Shown: piece after piece, positions 1-8,060 of the stretch
Layout of the letters: each line of letters starts with the position of its first letter
Position numbering within the stretch: position 1 is the first letter of the stretch
DNA from: Gemmatimonadota bacterium
GTDB taxonomy: Bacteria > Gemmatimonadota > Gemmatimonadetes > Longimicrobiales > Gaopeijiaceae
NCBI GenBank assembly: GCA_029879725.1
Contig: JAOUPR010000004.1
Coordinates: 18,838 to 82,837, forward strand
Direction: 5' to 3'
DNA length: 64,000 nucleotides
Notes under the pieces: model-generated
The model's input: only the letters and a program-made list of their open reading frames with translations
Database searches by the model: none
What the model was told of the DNA's origin: nothing
Position numbers and translations under genes: made by a program

Positions 1-1
1 C

Positions 2-2482
2 GTGCGCGTCCTCTTCGACGACGAAGCCATCTGGATCGGCCTCCGCATGTACGACTCCGATCCCACCTCCATTGCCCGGCAACTGTATCGGCGGGACGAG
101 CAGGGCCAGGCCGACTTCGTGGAGGTGGCGTTCGACCCCAACCTGGACCGGCGTACGGCGTATCTCTTCGGCGTGAGCGCCGCCAACGTCCAGATCGACG
201 AGTACCTCTTCGGCGACAAGGACGAGGACCGGGCGTGGGACGCCGTGTGGTCATCGGCGGTGACGGTGGACGACGAGGGTTGGACCGCCGAGCTACGCAT
301 TCCGCTCTCCCAGATCCGCTACGAGGCGTCGACCGAGCCCCAGACCTGGGGATTCAACGTCCATCGTTTCCGGGTACGGAGCGCCGAGCGGACCTTCCTC
401 TCCCTCCTGTCCCGCCTGCGGCCGGGCACGGTGAGTCAGTTCGGGACGCTCGAAGGGATACGGGTCGACCGGGCGCCCCGGCGCGTGGAGGTACTCCCCT
501 ACACCCTGGCGAGCGTGCATGACGGACCCGCGGAAGCGGGGGATCCGTTCTTCGATGGATTCGCCACGGCGGGTCGGGTCGGTGTGGACGTGAGCTATGG
601 GCTCGGGTCGGCCTTCACGCTGGACGCCACCATGAATCCCGACTTCGGGCAGGTCGAGGCGGACCCCGCCGTGATCAACCTGACCGCGTTCGAGACGTTC
701 TTCCGAGAGCAGCGTCCCTTCTTCGTGGAGGATTCCAAGGTCTTCGACTTCGGGCTTTCCGGGGGGCGTAACCAGCTCTTCTACAGCCGCAGGATCGGCC
801 GGTCTCCCCACGGGAGGTCACCCGGCGAGGCCGCATTTTCGCACGTGCCGGACAACGCGACCATCCTGGGTGCGGCCAAGGTGGCGGGACGCACGTCCGA
901 CGGTCTTTCGTTGGGGTTGCTGGCCGCCGTCACGGGCCGGGAACATGGCCAGGCGGTGCTCCCGGACGGATCCGAGATGGACGACTTCCTGGTGGAGCCG
1001 CGCGCGGAATTCGGTGTCCTGAGCCTCCAGCAGGACCTGAACGGCGGAGCGTCGCAGATCAGCGGGATGGCCACGGCCATGCGGCGCGACCTCCCGGCGG
1101 ACGGATCGTTCGACTACCTGGCGTCGTCGGCGTTCAACGGGGGCGTGCGGTTCGAACACCAGTGGAACGACCGCGAGTGGGCGCTCTGGGGATTCCTGGC
1201 CGGAAGCCATGTGCGGGGTGATCCCGCGGCGATCACCCGGATCCAGTACGCCAGCAACCACTACTTCCAGCGTCCCGACGCCACGCGGTACTCGGTGGAC
1301 GGGACCGCCACGTCCATGAGCGGGATGGAGTGGAGGCTCCAGTTCGAGCGGCGTTCCGGTCGGCACTGGACCGGGGCCCTGTGGGCGGCCGAGGTCACCA
1401 AGGGCTTCGAGATCAACGACGTGGGATACTCGCAGAGCTCCGAGCGCCTGGACGGGGGCGCGCGCATCGCCTACCGGGAGATCGTGCCGGGGAGCGTGTT
1501 CAGGAACTACAACGTCAGCCTTTCCACCTTCCACAACTGGAGCCACGAGGCGCTGGACGAGGTCTGGTCGGTCGACTCGTGGCAGCGGGCGCGGTTGAGG
1601 GGTAGCTACTCGCTCAACGCGCACGGGCAGTTCCTCAACTATTGGAACATCCGCTCCCAGGCGTCCTACTCGCCCCAGGCCATGAGCCGCTCCGCCACGC
1701 GCGGGGGACCCATGATGGTCGACCCGGCCTCCGCGACCGTCAGCGTCAACGTGGGCAGCGACCGCCGAGGCCAGGTCAGCTACGGAGCGGGTGTGGAGTT
1801 CTCCGACGACCGCCTGGGGAGGGGACGCCGCACGGAGTTGAACGGGAACGTCCACATCAGACCCACGAGCAGGGTGGAGGTCTCGGTGGAGCCACGGTTC
1901 GAGGTGCAGAAGAGCGGGGCGCAGTACGTCACGGCCAGCTCCGCGGCATCCTTCGATCCCACGTACGGTACCCGTTACCTGTTCGCCGACCTGGACAGGA
2001 AGACGGTGTCCATGGAGACACGGGTGAACTGGACCTTCTCGTCCAGCCTCTCCCTCCAGGTGTTCGCACAGCCACTCCTGTCGTCGGGCGAATACCTTTC
2101 CTACAAACAGTTGACGGCCCCCGAGACGTACGATTTCCACGCCTTCACGGAAGGAACGGCCCGGATGACCGGGACGGGGGTGGTGTGCACCTCCGGGGAG
2201 ATGTGTCTGGCCGACGGCGACCGGTACGTCGACGTGAACGGCGACGGACTTCCGGACTTCTCGTTCTCGGACAGGGACTTCAACGTCCGCTCCCTCATCG
2301 GGAACATGGTGCTGCGGTGGGAATACCGGCCCGGTTCCACCATCTTCCTGGTGTGGCAGCGACAGCAGTCGGGAAGGGCGACGGTGGGTGATTTCGACCT
2401 CGGGCGCGACGTGGGGGCGCTCTTCGACCTGGAGCCCGACAATCGCTTCATCATCAAGGCGAACTACTGGCTGGGGTTGTGA
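2..2482 (+). CDS. DUF5916 family protein with CBM9-like N-terminus (5' truncated)
   Basis: The frame is open at the left edge, so the true start and signal peptide lie outside the window. The first ~110 visible residues look like the end of a carbohydrate-binding family 9-like domain (GWTAELRIPLSQIRY is typical of its last strands). The rest matches the DUF5916 family: the motifs MNPDFGQVEADPAVINLT and FFVEDSKVFDFG are hallmark segments, followed by many alternating strands resembling an outer-membrane barrel and a C-terminal aromatic-rich end. Function in the family is unknown; an outer-membrane or surface role is inferred. A second family member lies at 24646-26820 on the other strand. Family call is solid, role is not. 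Confidence 0.85.
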   Translation: MRVLFDDEAIWIGLRMYDSDPTSIARQLYRRDEQGQADFVEVAFDPNLDRRTAYLFGVSAANVQIDEYLFGDKDEDRAWDAVWSSAVTVDDEGWTAELRIPLSQIRYEASTEPQTWGFNVHRFRVRSAERTFLSLLSRLRPGTVSQFGTLEGIRVDRAPRRVEVLPYTLASVHDGPAEAGDPFFDGFATAGRVGVDVSYGLGSAFTLDATMNPDFGQVEADPAVINLTAFETFFREQRPFFVEDSKVFDFGLSGGRNQLFYSRRIGRSPHGRSPGEAAFSHVPDNATILGAAKVAGRTSDGLSLGLLAAVTGREHGQAVLPDGSEMDDFLVEPRAEFGVLSLQQDLNGGASQISGMATAMRRDLPADGSFDYLASSAFNGGVRFEHQWNDREWALWGFLAGSHVRGDPAAITRIQYASNHYFQRPDATRYSVDGTATSMSGMEWRLQFERRSGRHWTGALWAAEVTKGFEINDVGYSQSSERLDGGARIAYREIVPGSVFRNYNVSLSTFHNWSHEALDEVWSVDSWQRARLRGSYSLNAHGQFLNYWNIRSQASYSPQAMSRSATRGGPMMVDPASATVSVNVGSDRRGQVSYGAGVEFSDDRLGRGRRTELNGNVHIRPTSRVEVSVEPRFEVQKSGAQYVTASSAASFDPTYGTRYLFADLDRKTVSMETRVNWTFSSSLSLQVFAQPLLSSGEYLSYKQLTAPETYDFHAFTEGTARMTGTGVVCTSGEMCLADGDRYVDVNGDGLPDFSFSDRDFNVRSLIGNMVLRWEYRPGSTIFLVWQRQQSGRATVGDFDLGRDVGALFDLEPDNRFIIKANYWLGL

Positions 2483-2485
2483 CCG

Positions 2486-2587
2486 ATGAGCATGTTCGAG
2501 ATCGTGGGCCTGGTGGTGATCGGGATCGGCTTTTTCGGCCTGATCATGTATGCTGCAGGGCATGCCCGCAGATCCAACGACGATTGA
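2486..2587 (+). CDS. Putative 33-aa single-pass membrane protein
   Basis: An ATG three bases after the stop of the DUF5916 gene opens a 33-codon frame. Residues ~5-24 are a continuous hydrophobic helix (IVGLVVIGIGFFGLIMYAAG), followed by a basic/polar tail (HARRSNDD). A GGGG stretch about 10 nt upstream could serve as ribosome binding site. The stop is 32 nt before the next gene's ATG. The composition (hydrophobic helix plus charged end) is unlike a random GC-rich frame, but I recognise no family and size alone makes this tentative. Confidence 0.4.
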   Translation: MSMFEIVGLVVIGIGFFGLIMYAAGHARRSNDD

Positions 2588-2619
2588 CCCGGCCGCCGCG
2601 TCGCGGTGCCTTCGGAGAG

Positions 2620-3789
2620 ATGTCCGTGACCGACCCCCTCGCGTGCCAGAGTGACGCCTTCGCCCTTCCCGACGACGTCCACTACCTGAACTGCGCCTAC
2701 ATGGGCCCCCTCCCCCGGGTCGCCGAGGCGGCGGGTGTGGCCGGGTTGGCGAAGAAGCGGGTGCCCACCGGGATTTCCCCGGAGGACTTCTTCAAGGAGG
2801 CCGACGTGTTGCGGGCGCTCTTCGCCCGCCTGGTGAACGCGCCGGACCCGGCGGCCATCGCCATCGGTCCGGGGGTTTCGTACGGGGTGGCCACGGCGGC
2901 GCGCAATCTTCCCCTCGGAGCCGGGCAGAACGTGGTGGTGACCCACGAGCAGTTCCCCGGCAACGTGCACGCCTGGCGGCGGAAGGCGACCGAGTCGGGG
3001 GCCGAGGTCCGCACCGTGGTCCCGCCCGACGGGGAAGGGCGCGGCGCGGCGTGGAACGAGCGGCTCCTGGAGGCCATCGACGCGCGCACCGGCATCGTGG
3101 CGGTGCCGCACGTCCACTGGACCGACGGGACGCTCTTCGACCTCTCCGCGGTGGGCCGGCGCTGCCGGGACGTGGGAGCGGCGCTCATCGTGGACGGGAC
3201 GCAGTCGGTGGGCGCTCTGCCCTTCGACGTCGCCGAGGTCCAGCCGGATGCCCTCATCGTGGCGGCGTACAAGTGGTTGCTGGGTCCCTATTCGCTCTCG
3301 TTGAGCTACTTCTCCCCTCGCTTCGACGACGGAGTCCCCCTCGAGGAAACGTGGATCGGGAGGGAGGCGTCGGAAGAGTTCCAGCGGCTGGTGCAGTACC
3401 GGGACGGCTATCAGCCCGGCGCCGTCCGCTTCGACGTGGCCGAGCGGTCCAATTTCGCCCTTGTTCCCGTGGCGCTGGCGTCACTGGAGCTCCTGAATGG
3501 TTGGCGGCCCGAGCGGATCCAGGAATACTGCCGCGCCCTCACCTCGGAGCTGTTGCACGAAGCGGCCGCCCTGGGATTCGGCGTGGAAGCACCCGAGTGG
3601 CGCGGAAGCCATCTCTTCGGACTTCGCATGCCGGCGGGAGTGGACCTCGACGCTCTTCGCGACGCGCTCCAGCGGCGGAACGTGTACGCCTCCCTTCGCG
3701 GGTCCGCGCTGAGGCTCTCCCCCAACGTGTACAACACGCCGGAGAACGTCGCGGCACTCGTCGAAGTGTTGCGCGAGGCGGTGGCCTAG
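2620..3789 (+). CDS. Aminotransferase class V-fold PLP-dependent enzyme
   Basis: A 389-aa protein of the cysteine desulfurase/kynureninase-like fold-type I superfamily. The PLP-binding lysine is visible as K218 in VAAYKWLLGPY, preceded by the aspartate of IVDGTQSVGAL that contacts the pyridine nitrogen. The substrate cannot be inferred; NCAYMGPLP near the N-terminus and the lack of a mobile catalytic Cys loop argue against a true NifS/SufS desulfurase. The ATG at 2620 (MSVTDPL) is preferred over the upstream frame because the upstream 47 codons are arginine/proline-rich non-homologous sequence and GGAGAG precedes the ATG. It is tail-to-tail with the DUF192 gene. Confidence 0.85.
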   Translation: MSVTDPLACQSDAFALPDDVHYLNCAYMGPLPRVAEAAGVAGLAKKRVPTGISPEDFFKEADVLRALFARLVNAPDPAAIAIGPGVSYGVATAARNLPLGAGQNVVVTHEQFPGNVHAWRRKATESGAEVRTVVPPDGEGRGAAWNERLLEAIDARTGIVAVPHVHWTDGTLFDLSAVGRRCRDVGAALIVDGTQSVGALPFDVAEVQPDALIVAAYKWLLGPYSLSLSYFSPRFDDGVPLEETWIGREASEEFQRLVQYRDGYQPGAVRFDVAERSNFALVPVALASLELLNGWRPERIQEYCRALTSELLHEAAALGFGVEAPEWRGSHLFGLRMPAGVDLDALRDALQRRNVYASLRGSALRLSPNVYNTPENVAALVEVLREAVA

Positions 3790-3808
3790 GCCGGCCGCCT
3801 TCCCGGAC

Positions 3809-4360
3809 TCAGGATCCGAAGACCACCGACGGCGTGGTTCCGACCTCGATCCCGTGCTCCGCGAACCACCCCATACGTACCTCGAGGGCGAACATGGCAG
3901 GCGCCGCGCTGTCGTGGGGATCCACGGTCTGGGGCTCCATCTGCTGGATGTCGACGATGGTGAAGGCCGCGTCGAGATAGGCGATGTCCAGGGCGACGTA
4001 GGTGTCCTTCATCCAGAACGAGCGCAACTCCACCTCTTCGAACACGAAGAGCATCCCCGTGCCGTCGGGGACCGCCTCGCGGAACATGAGGCCCCGCTGG
4101 CGATCATCGGGCGTGCGTGCCACCTCCGCCACCACCGTGTCAGCGCCGAAGATGATCCACGCGGAGCCCCTCGGGGGGCGGGGAGCCACCTGGGACACGC
4201 CCGTGGCGGGAGTCGGCGTGGCCTCTCTATCCGCTCCGGACGCTTCGCCCTCCGCGGTGGAACACCCCGACAGGAGGGCCGCCAGGAGCGCCCCGATGAG
4301 GGTACGGGAAAACGGGAGGCCCGGTGCGGCGCTTCCCTTCGGACGATCGTGTCGGACCAT
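3809..4360 (-). CDS. DUF192 domain lipoprotein
   Basis: A 183-aa protein. Residues ~18-33 form a hydrophobic signal peptide ending in the lipobox LLSGC, so it is predicted to be a lipoprotein. A Ser/Thr/Pro-rich linker leads to a DUF192 domain (~70-183) with the characteristic segments RGLMFRE, GMLFVFE, SFWMKDT and LDIAYLD. DUF192 proteins are small secreted or periplasmic proteins of unknown biochemical role. It is transcribed divergently from the Trm112-like gene. Confidence 0.9.
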   Translation of the reverse strand: MVRHDRPKGSAAPGLPFSRTLIGALLAALLSGCSTAEGEASGADREATPTPATGVSQVAPRPPRGSAWIIFGADTVVAEVARTPDDRQRGLMFREAVPDGTGMLFVFEEVELRSFWMKDTYVALDIAYLDAAFTIVDIQQMEPQTVDPHDSAAPAMFALEVRMGWFAEHGIEVGTTPSVVFGS

Positions 4361-4392
4361 GTAGAGACTCCCACTCGGGTGAAAACCCTGAT

Positions 4393-4420
4393 AAGTTAGT
4401 CACCTTCCAATTGTTCCCAA
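4393..4420 (-). promoter_or_regulatory. Candidate sigma-70-like promoter for the DUF192 gene
   Basis: On the minus strand TTGGGA (4420-4415) and TAACTT (4398-4393) are separated by 16 nt, about 30 nt before the DUF192 start, inside a short AT-richer divergent intergenic stretch. Weak consensus match, no experimental support. Confidence 0.3.
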
Positions 4421-4439
4421 TATGCAGGAATCCGGTTCG

Positions 4440-4703
4440 ATGGTAGATGAAGCCCTCCTGGAGGTCGTGGTGTGCCCGGAGACGAAGCAGCGGCTTCGTC
4501 CGGCGGGACCCGGGCTGCTGGCGGGGATGAACGAGTCCATCGTGGCCGGGACGGTGGTGAACGGAGGGGGGGTGACGGTCGCCCAGCCGGTGGCGGAGGC
4601 GCTGGTCCGGGAAGACGGCGAGGTGGTCTACCCGGTGCGGGACGGGATTCCGATCCTGCTCCTGGACGAAGCGATCCCGGTAGCGGACGGATGGAAGGCG
4701 TAG
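4440..4703 (+). CDS. Trm112 family protein
   Basis: An 87-aa protein resembling the Trm112p/UPF0434 family: an N-terminal LLEVVVCPETKQRL segment and the C-terminal signature EVVYPVRDGIPILLLDEA. Eukaryotic and archaeal Trm112 activates methyltransferases; the bacterial role is unclear. Only the first Cys of the usual CPxC is kept, so the zinc-binding knuckle is degenerate. The ATG at 4440 is chosen because AGGAA lies 10 nt before it; an in-frame ATG at 4422 has no visible ribosome binding site. Confidence 0.8.
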   Translation: MVDEALLEVVVCPETKQRLRPAGPGLLAGMNESIVAGTVVNGGGVTVAQPVAEALVREDGEVVYPVRDGIPILLLDEAIPVADGWKA

Positions 4704-4758
4704 GCGGCGGGGATGGGGTCCGGAGTGGTATCCCGGACGCCGACGATGGAAAAATGGT

Positions 4759-4788
4759 TTGCGTGCGGCCCGATCATGGCGGTAGACT
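4759..4788 (+). promoter_or_regulatory. Candidate promoter of the cytochrome oxidase operon
   Basis: TTGCGT (4759-4764) and TAGACT (4783-4788) are spaced by 18 nt in the 127-nt gap before the cytochrome c gene. This is the only gap of any size before the run of oxidase genes, so a promoter is expected here, but the match to consensus is modest. Confidence 0.3.
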
Positions 4789-4830
4789 TGCGCCTCGTTG
4801 GTCCGCGTTCACGGTAGTCTCCAGGTGAGG

Positions 4831-5469
4831 ATGATGGTACGAATTCGGATTGCCAGGATGCCGTTCGCGCTCCTGCTGGCCTCGGCCGTCGTTGCGTGCG
4901 GCGGAGAGCCTACCCAGGGCATCGCCAGGGGTGGACAGCTGTTCGACACCTGCGCCCCCTGCCATGGTACCGATGCCGGTGGCAACCAGCACCTCGGCGC
5001 GCCTGCCATCGCCGGGTTGCCGGCGTGGTACGTGAAGTCCCAGTTGGACAAGTTCCAGTCGGGCGCGCGGGGAATGCATCCGGCCGACACGGCCGGGATC
5101 CGCATGAAGTCCATGGCCCTCGCCCTCGACCTCGCGGGTGACGTGGAGTCGGTGGCGGAGTACGTGGCGTCCCTGCCCAGGGTGGCTCAGGCGGCCACGG
5201 TGGTCGGGAACGCCGACGCCGGTCGGGCGGCCTACGCGGTGTGCAGCGCGTGTCACGGGGTCCAGGGCAATGGAACCGAGGCGCTCGGGGCTCCCCCGCT
5301 CGCCGGGTTCAGCGACTGGTACCACGCGGTTCAGCTCGAGAAGTTCCGCGACGGCCTCCGCGGGACGTCTCCCCAGGACATCCAGGGGGCCACGATGCGA
5401 CCCAACGCCCTGACGCTGTCGGACGAGGCCATCGCCGATCTGGTGGCCTACATCCAGACGCTCCAGTAG
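4831..5469 (+). CDS. Di-heme cytochrome c (c4-like) lipoprotein
   Basis: A 212-aa protein with two cytochrome c domains in tandem. Heme-binding CxxCH motifs are CAPCH (C41-H45) and CSACH (C138-H142); each domain ends in a stretch with a Met ligand candidate (GMHP/MKSMALAL and MRPNALTLS). The N-terminus is a signal peptide with lipobox VVAC, so the protein is probably anchored to the membrane facing the periplasm. The start is placed at 4831/4834 because AGGTGAGG lies directly upstream. As first gene of the oxidase cluster it is a likely electron donor to the CuA subunit. Confidence 0.9.
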   Translation: MMVRIRIARMPFALLLASAVVACGGEPTQGIARGGQLFDTCAPCHGTDAGGNQHLGAPAIAGLPAWYVKSQLDKFQSGARGMHPADTAGIRMKSMALALDLAGDVESVAEYVASLPRVAQAATVVGNADAGRAAYAVCSACHGVQGNGTEALGAPPLAGFSDWYHAVQLEKFRDGLRGTSPQDIQGATMRPNALTLSDEAIADLVAYIQTLQ

Positions 5470-5484
5470 TTCGAGGACCCGACG

Positions 5485-5646
5485 ATGACCGAAGAAGCAG
5501 TACGGAGCGGAAACGGCGGCGCCGAAGTATCGCCTCCCCTTTCCGACGATTTGAATCCTGCCATCATCGATGCGCACAAGACATTCATCATCACGCTGGT
5601 GAGCGCGGCACTGTTCATCGGCGCAGTGTTCATCTTCATCCTCTGA
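5485..5646 (+). CDS. 53-aa single-pass membrane protein of the cox operon
   Basis: A 53-codon frame between the cytochrome c and coxB genes, with a good ribosome binding site (GAGGA, 7 nt before the ATG). The first ~30 residues are polar (NGGAEVSPPLSDDLNPAII) and residues ~34-53 are one uninterrupted hydrophobic helix ending in FIFIL. The layout, a soluble N-terminus plus one helix at the C-terminal end, resembles tiny accessory subunits of terminal oxidases such as subunit IIa of ba3 oxidases, but I cannot see sequence identity. Operon position is the main argument for an oxidase-related role. Confidence 0.6.
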   Translation: MTEEAVRSGNGGAEVSPPLSDDLNPAIIDAHKTFIITLVSAALFIGAVFIFIL

Positions 5647-5665
5647 TCGGGGCAGACGGACACCT

Positions 5666-6337
5666 ATGATCGAGAGAATGGTTCTCCAGGCATCCTCGTA
5701 CGCGGCCAGCGTCGACGGATTGATCCTTCTCATCACCGTGCTGGTCGGCTTCTGGTTCCTGATGGCGGAAGGCGTGTTCTTCTGGCTGATCTTCAAGTTC
5801 AGGGAAAAGCCGGGTCGCAAGGCGATGTACATCACCGGTGAGAAGAAGTCGCACAAGAAGTGGATCTCCATTCCCCACGGGCTGGTGCTGGTGTGCGACG
5901 TGTTCATCATCATCGGGGCCGTGAAGGTCTGGTACAACGTGAAGCAGCACCTTCCCGAGCCCGACTACGAGGTCCGCGTCATCGGCCAGCAGTGGGCGTG
6001 GGTGTTCCAGACCCCGGGACCCGATGGAGTCCTGGATACCGACGACGACATCCAGACGGTGGACAAGCTCCACGTGGAGACCGACAAGACGTATCACTTC
6101 AAGCTGGAATCCAGGGACGTGATCCACAGCTTCTCGGTCCCGGTGTTCCGCCTGAAGCAGGACGCGGTCCCCGGGCGATCCATCACGGGGTGGTTTCATC
6201 CAACCAGGACCGGAACGTACGACATCCAGTGTGCGGAGATCTGTGGCATCGGCCACGGCGTGATGGCGGGGCAGATCGTGGTTCACGATGCTCCCGAATA
6301 CGCGTCCTGGGTCTCCGATAACGCAGCCGCACAGTAG
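5666..6337 (+). CDS. coxB: Cytochrome c oxidase subunit II
   Basis: A 223-aa subunit carrying the binuclear CuA centre that accepts electrons from cytochrome c. Two N-terminal transmembrane helices (~18-45 and ~75-93) precede the periplasmic cupredoxin domain with the GQQWAWVF segment. All CuA ligands are visible: H154, C189, E191 (backbone), C193, H197 and M200 in CAEICGIGHGVM. No cytochrome c domain is attached at the C-terminus, unlike caa3 oxidases; that domain is instead found on the subunit IV protein downstream. The ATG at 5666 has a weak ribosome site; an internal ATG at 5678 is possible. Confidence 0.95.
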   Translation: MIERMVLQASSYAASVDGLILLITVLVGFWFLMAEGVFFWLIFKFREKPGRKAMYITGEKKSHKKWISIPHGLVLVCDVFIIIGAVKVWYNVKQHLPEPDYEVRVIGQQWAWVFQTPGPDGVLDTDDDIQTVDKLHVETDKTYHFKLESRDVIHSFSVPVFRLKQDAVPGRSITGWFHPTRTGTYDIQCAEICGIGHGVMAGQIVVHDAPEYASWVSDNAAAQ

Positions 6338-6354
6338 CCGAGAGGAAAGCACTG

Positions 6355-8049
6355 ATGGCAGAGGCCGCCGCAGTCGGGGCTCACGAGCATCATCACGGGC
6401 CCCAGGGGATTCTCAAGTACATCTGGTCCACGGACCACAAGATCATCGCCATGCAGTACCTGTTCACGGGTATGTTCATGGCGGTCATCGGTGGGTTCAT
6501 GGCGTACGTCTTCCGGATGCAACTCGCCTTCCCGGGGCTCCCCGTCCCGGGTTACGGGGTGGTGTCTCCGGGCGAGTACAACGCCCTGGTGACGAACCAC
6601 GGGACGATCATGATCTTCTGGGTGGCGATGCCCGTGCTCATCGCCGCTTTCGGGAACTTCCTGATTCCGCTCATGATCGGAGCGGACGACATGGTCTTCC
6701 CCCGGATCAACCGGCTCTCGTATCAGGTGTTCCTGATCAGCGCCATCCTGATCCTGGTCTCGCTCTTCGTGGAGGGCGGGGGCTTCGGTGGAGCGTGGAC
6801 GGCGTATCCACCCCTCTCCTCGGTGTCCGACTACAATCTCACCAAGCTCGGGTCCAGTATCTGGCTCGTGGCGGTGGCGCTGGAGTTCGTGGCCTTCCTC
6901 CTGGGCGGTATCAACTTCATCGTGACGTTGATGAACGCCCGTGCGCCGGGGATGAAGGCGTACGACATCCCGGTGGTCGTGTGGATGATCGTCATCGCCA
7001 GCATCCTGTTCATGCTGTCGGTGGGACCGCTCATCGCCGGCGCGGTGATGCTCCTCTTCGACCAGACGCTCGGAACCGGCTTCTACGACCCGACCCGGGG
7101 CGGTGACCCCATCCTCTGGCAGCACCTCTTCTGGTTCTTCGGGCACCCGGAGGTGTACGTGGTGCTCCTGCCGGCCTTGGGGATCACGGCGGAGATCATC
7201 ACCACGTTCTCCCGCAAGAAGCTCTTCGGGTACAAGATCGTGATCTTCACCGCGGTGGCCACCGGAGTGCTGAGCTTCTTCGTGTGGGCGCACCACCAGT
7301 TCATCGCGGGCATCGACCCCCGCATGGCGAACATCTTCACGGTGACCACGCTCCTGATCTCGGTCCCCATCGCCGAGCTCTGTTTCGTGTACATCGCCAC
7401 GTTGTACGGTGGATCGATCCGGTTGACCACGCCCATGCTCTGGGCGCTGGCCTTCATCGGAGAGTTCCTCATCGGTGGTGTGACGGGGATCTTCCTGGGA
7501 GCCAGCGGCGCGGACATCTATTTCCACGACACGTATTTCGTGCTGGCCCACTTCCACTACACCTTCTTCCCCATCGCCATCATCGGGACCTTCGCGGCCT
7601 TCACGTACTGGTTCCCGAAGATGTTCGGGAAGATGATGAACGACACGCTGGGCAAGATCCATTTCTGGGGCACCATCATCCCCTTCAACTTCATCTTCAT
7701 CCCGCTCTTCGTTCTGGGACTCGGCGGCCAGCACCGCCGCATCTACAACTACCAGAACTTCCCGGAGCTGGCGGAGATGCAGCCGCTGCGGGTGCTCGCC
7801 ACGGGTGCGCTCATCGTCATGCTCGTGTTCCAGTTCGTGTTCTTCTGGAACATGTTCAAGAGCTGGCGGTCGGGTGAGAAGGCGGGGAAGAACCCCTGGA
7901 AGGCCAACACCCTGGAGTGGACGACGGATTCGCCGCCGCCCCACGGGAACTGGCCGGCCGATGACATGCCCAAGGTGTACCGGGGTCCCTATGAGTACAG
8001 CGTTCCGGGCCGGGACGACGATTACTGGCCCCAGAACATTCCTGGTTGA
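6355..8049 (+). CDS. coxA: Cytochrome c oxidase subunit I
   Basis: A 564-aa catalytic subunit with ~12 helices carrying heme a, heme a3 and CuB. H82 (heme a), H264 and Y268 of GHPEVY (CuB ligand and cross-linked Tyr), H313-H314 (CuB) and the HDTYFVLAHFHY block (heme a3/heme a) are present. The D-pathway residues N101, D112, N119 and the gating E266 are present, so it is of A1 type. Aligned without gaps to the Rhodobacter enzyme, the K-pathway is not classical: Ser299 is A279, Thr359 is I339 and Lys362 is L342, while E280 and E341 are new. Follows coxB by 17 nt. Confidence 0.97.
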   Translation: MAEAAAVGAHEHHHGPQGILKYIWSTDHKIIAMQYLFTGMFMAVIGGFMAYVFRMQLAFPGLPVPGYGVVSPGEYNALVTNHGTIMIFWVAMPVLIAAFGNFLIPLMIGADDMVFPRINRLSYQVFLISAILILVSLFVEGGGFGGAWTAYPPLSSVSDYNLTKLGSSIWLVAVALEFVAFLLGGINFIVTLMNARAPGMKAYDIPVVVWMIVIASILFMLSVGPLIAGAVMLLFDQTLGTGFYDPTRGGDPILWQHLFWFFGHPEVYVVLLPALGITAEIITTFSRKKLFGYKIVIFTAVATGVLSFFVWAHHQFIAGIDPRMANIFTVTTLLISVPIAELCFVYIATLYGGSIRLTTPMLWALAFIGEFLIGGVTGIFLGASGADIYFHDTYFVLAHFHYTFFPIAIIGTFAAFTYWFPKMFGKMMNDTLGKIHFWGTIIPFNFIFIPLFVLGLGGQHRRIYNYQNFPELAEMQPLRVLATGALIVMLVFQFVFFWNMFKSWRSGEKAGKNPWKANTLEWTTDSPPPHGNWPADDMPKVYRGPYEYSVPGRDDDYWPQNIPG

Positions 8050-8060
8050 GGGTTGAGCTC

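Noticed and set aside
818..2563. 581-codon open frame opposite the first DUF5916 gene
   Set aside because: Arg/His/Pro/Val-rich translation without motifs; a shadow of the real gene in GC-rich DNA.
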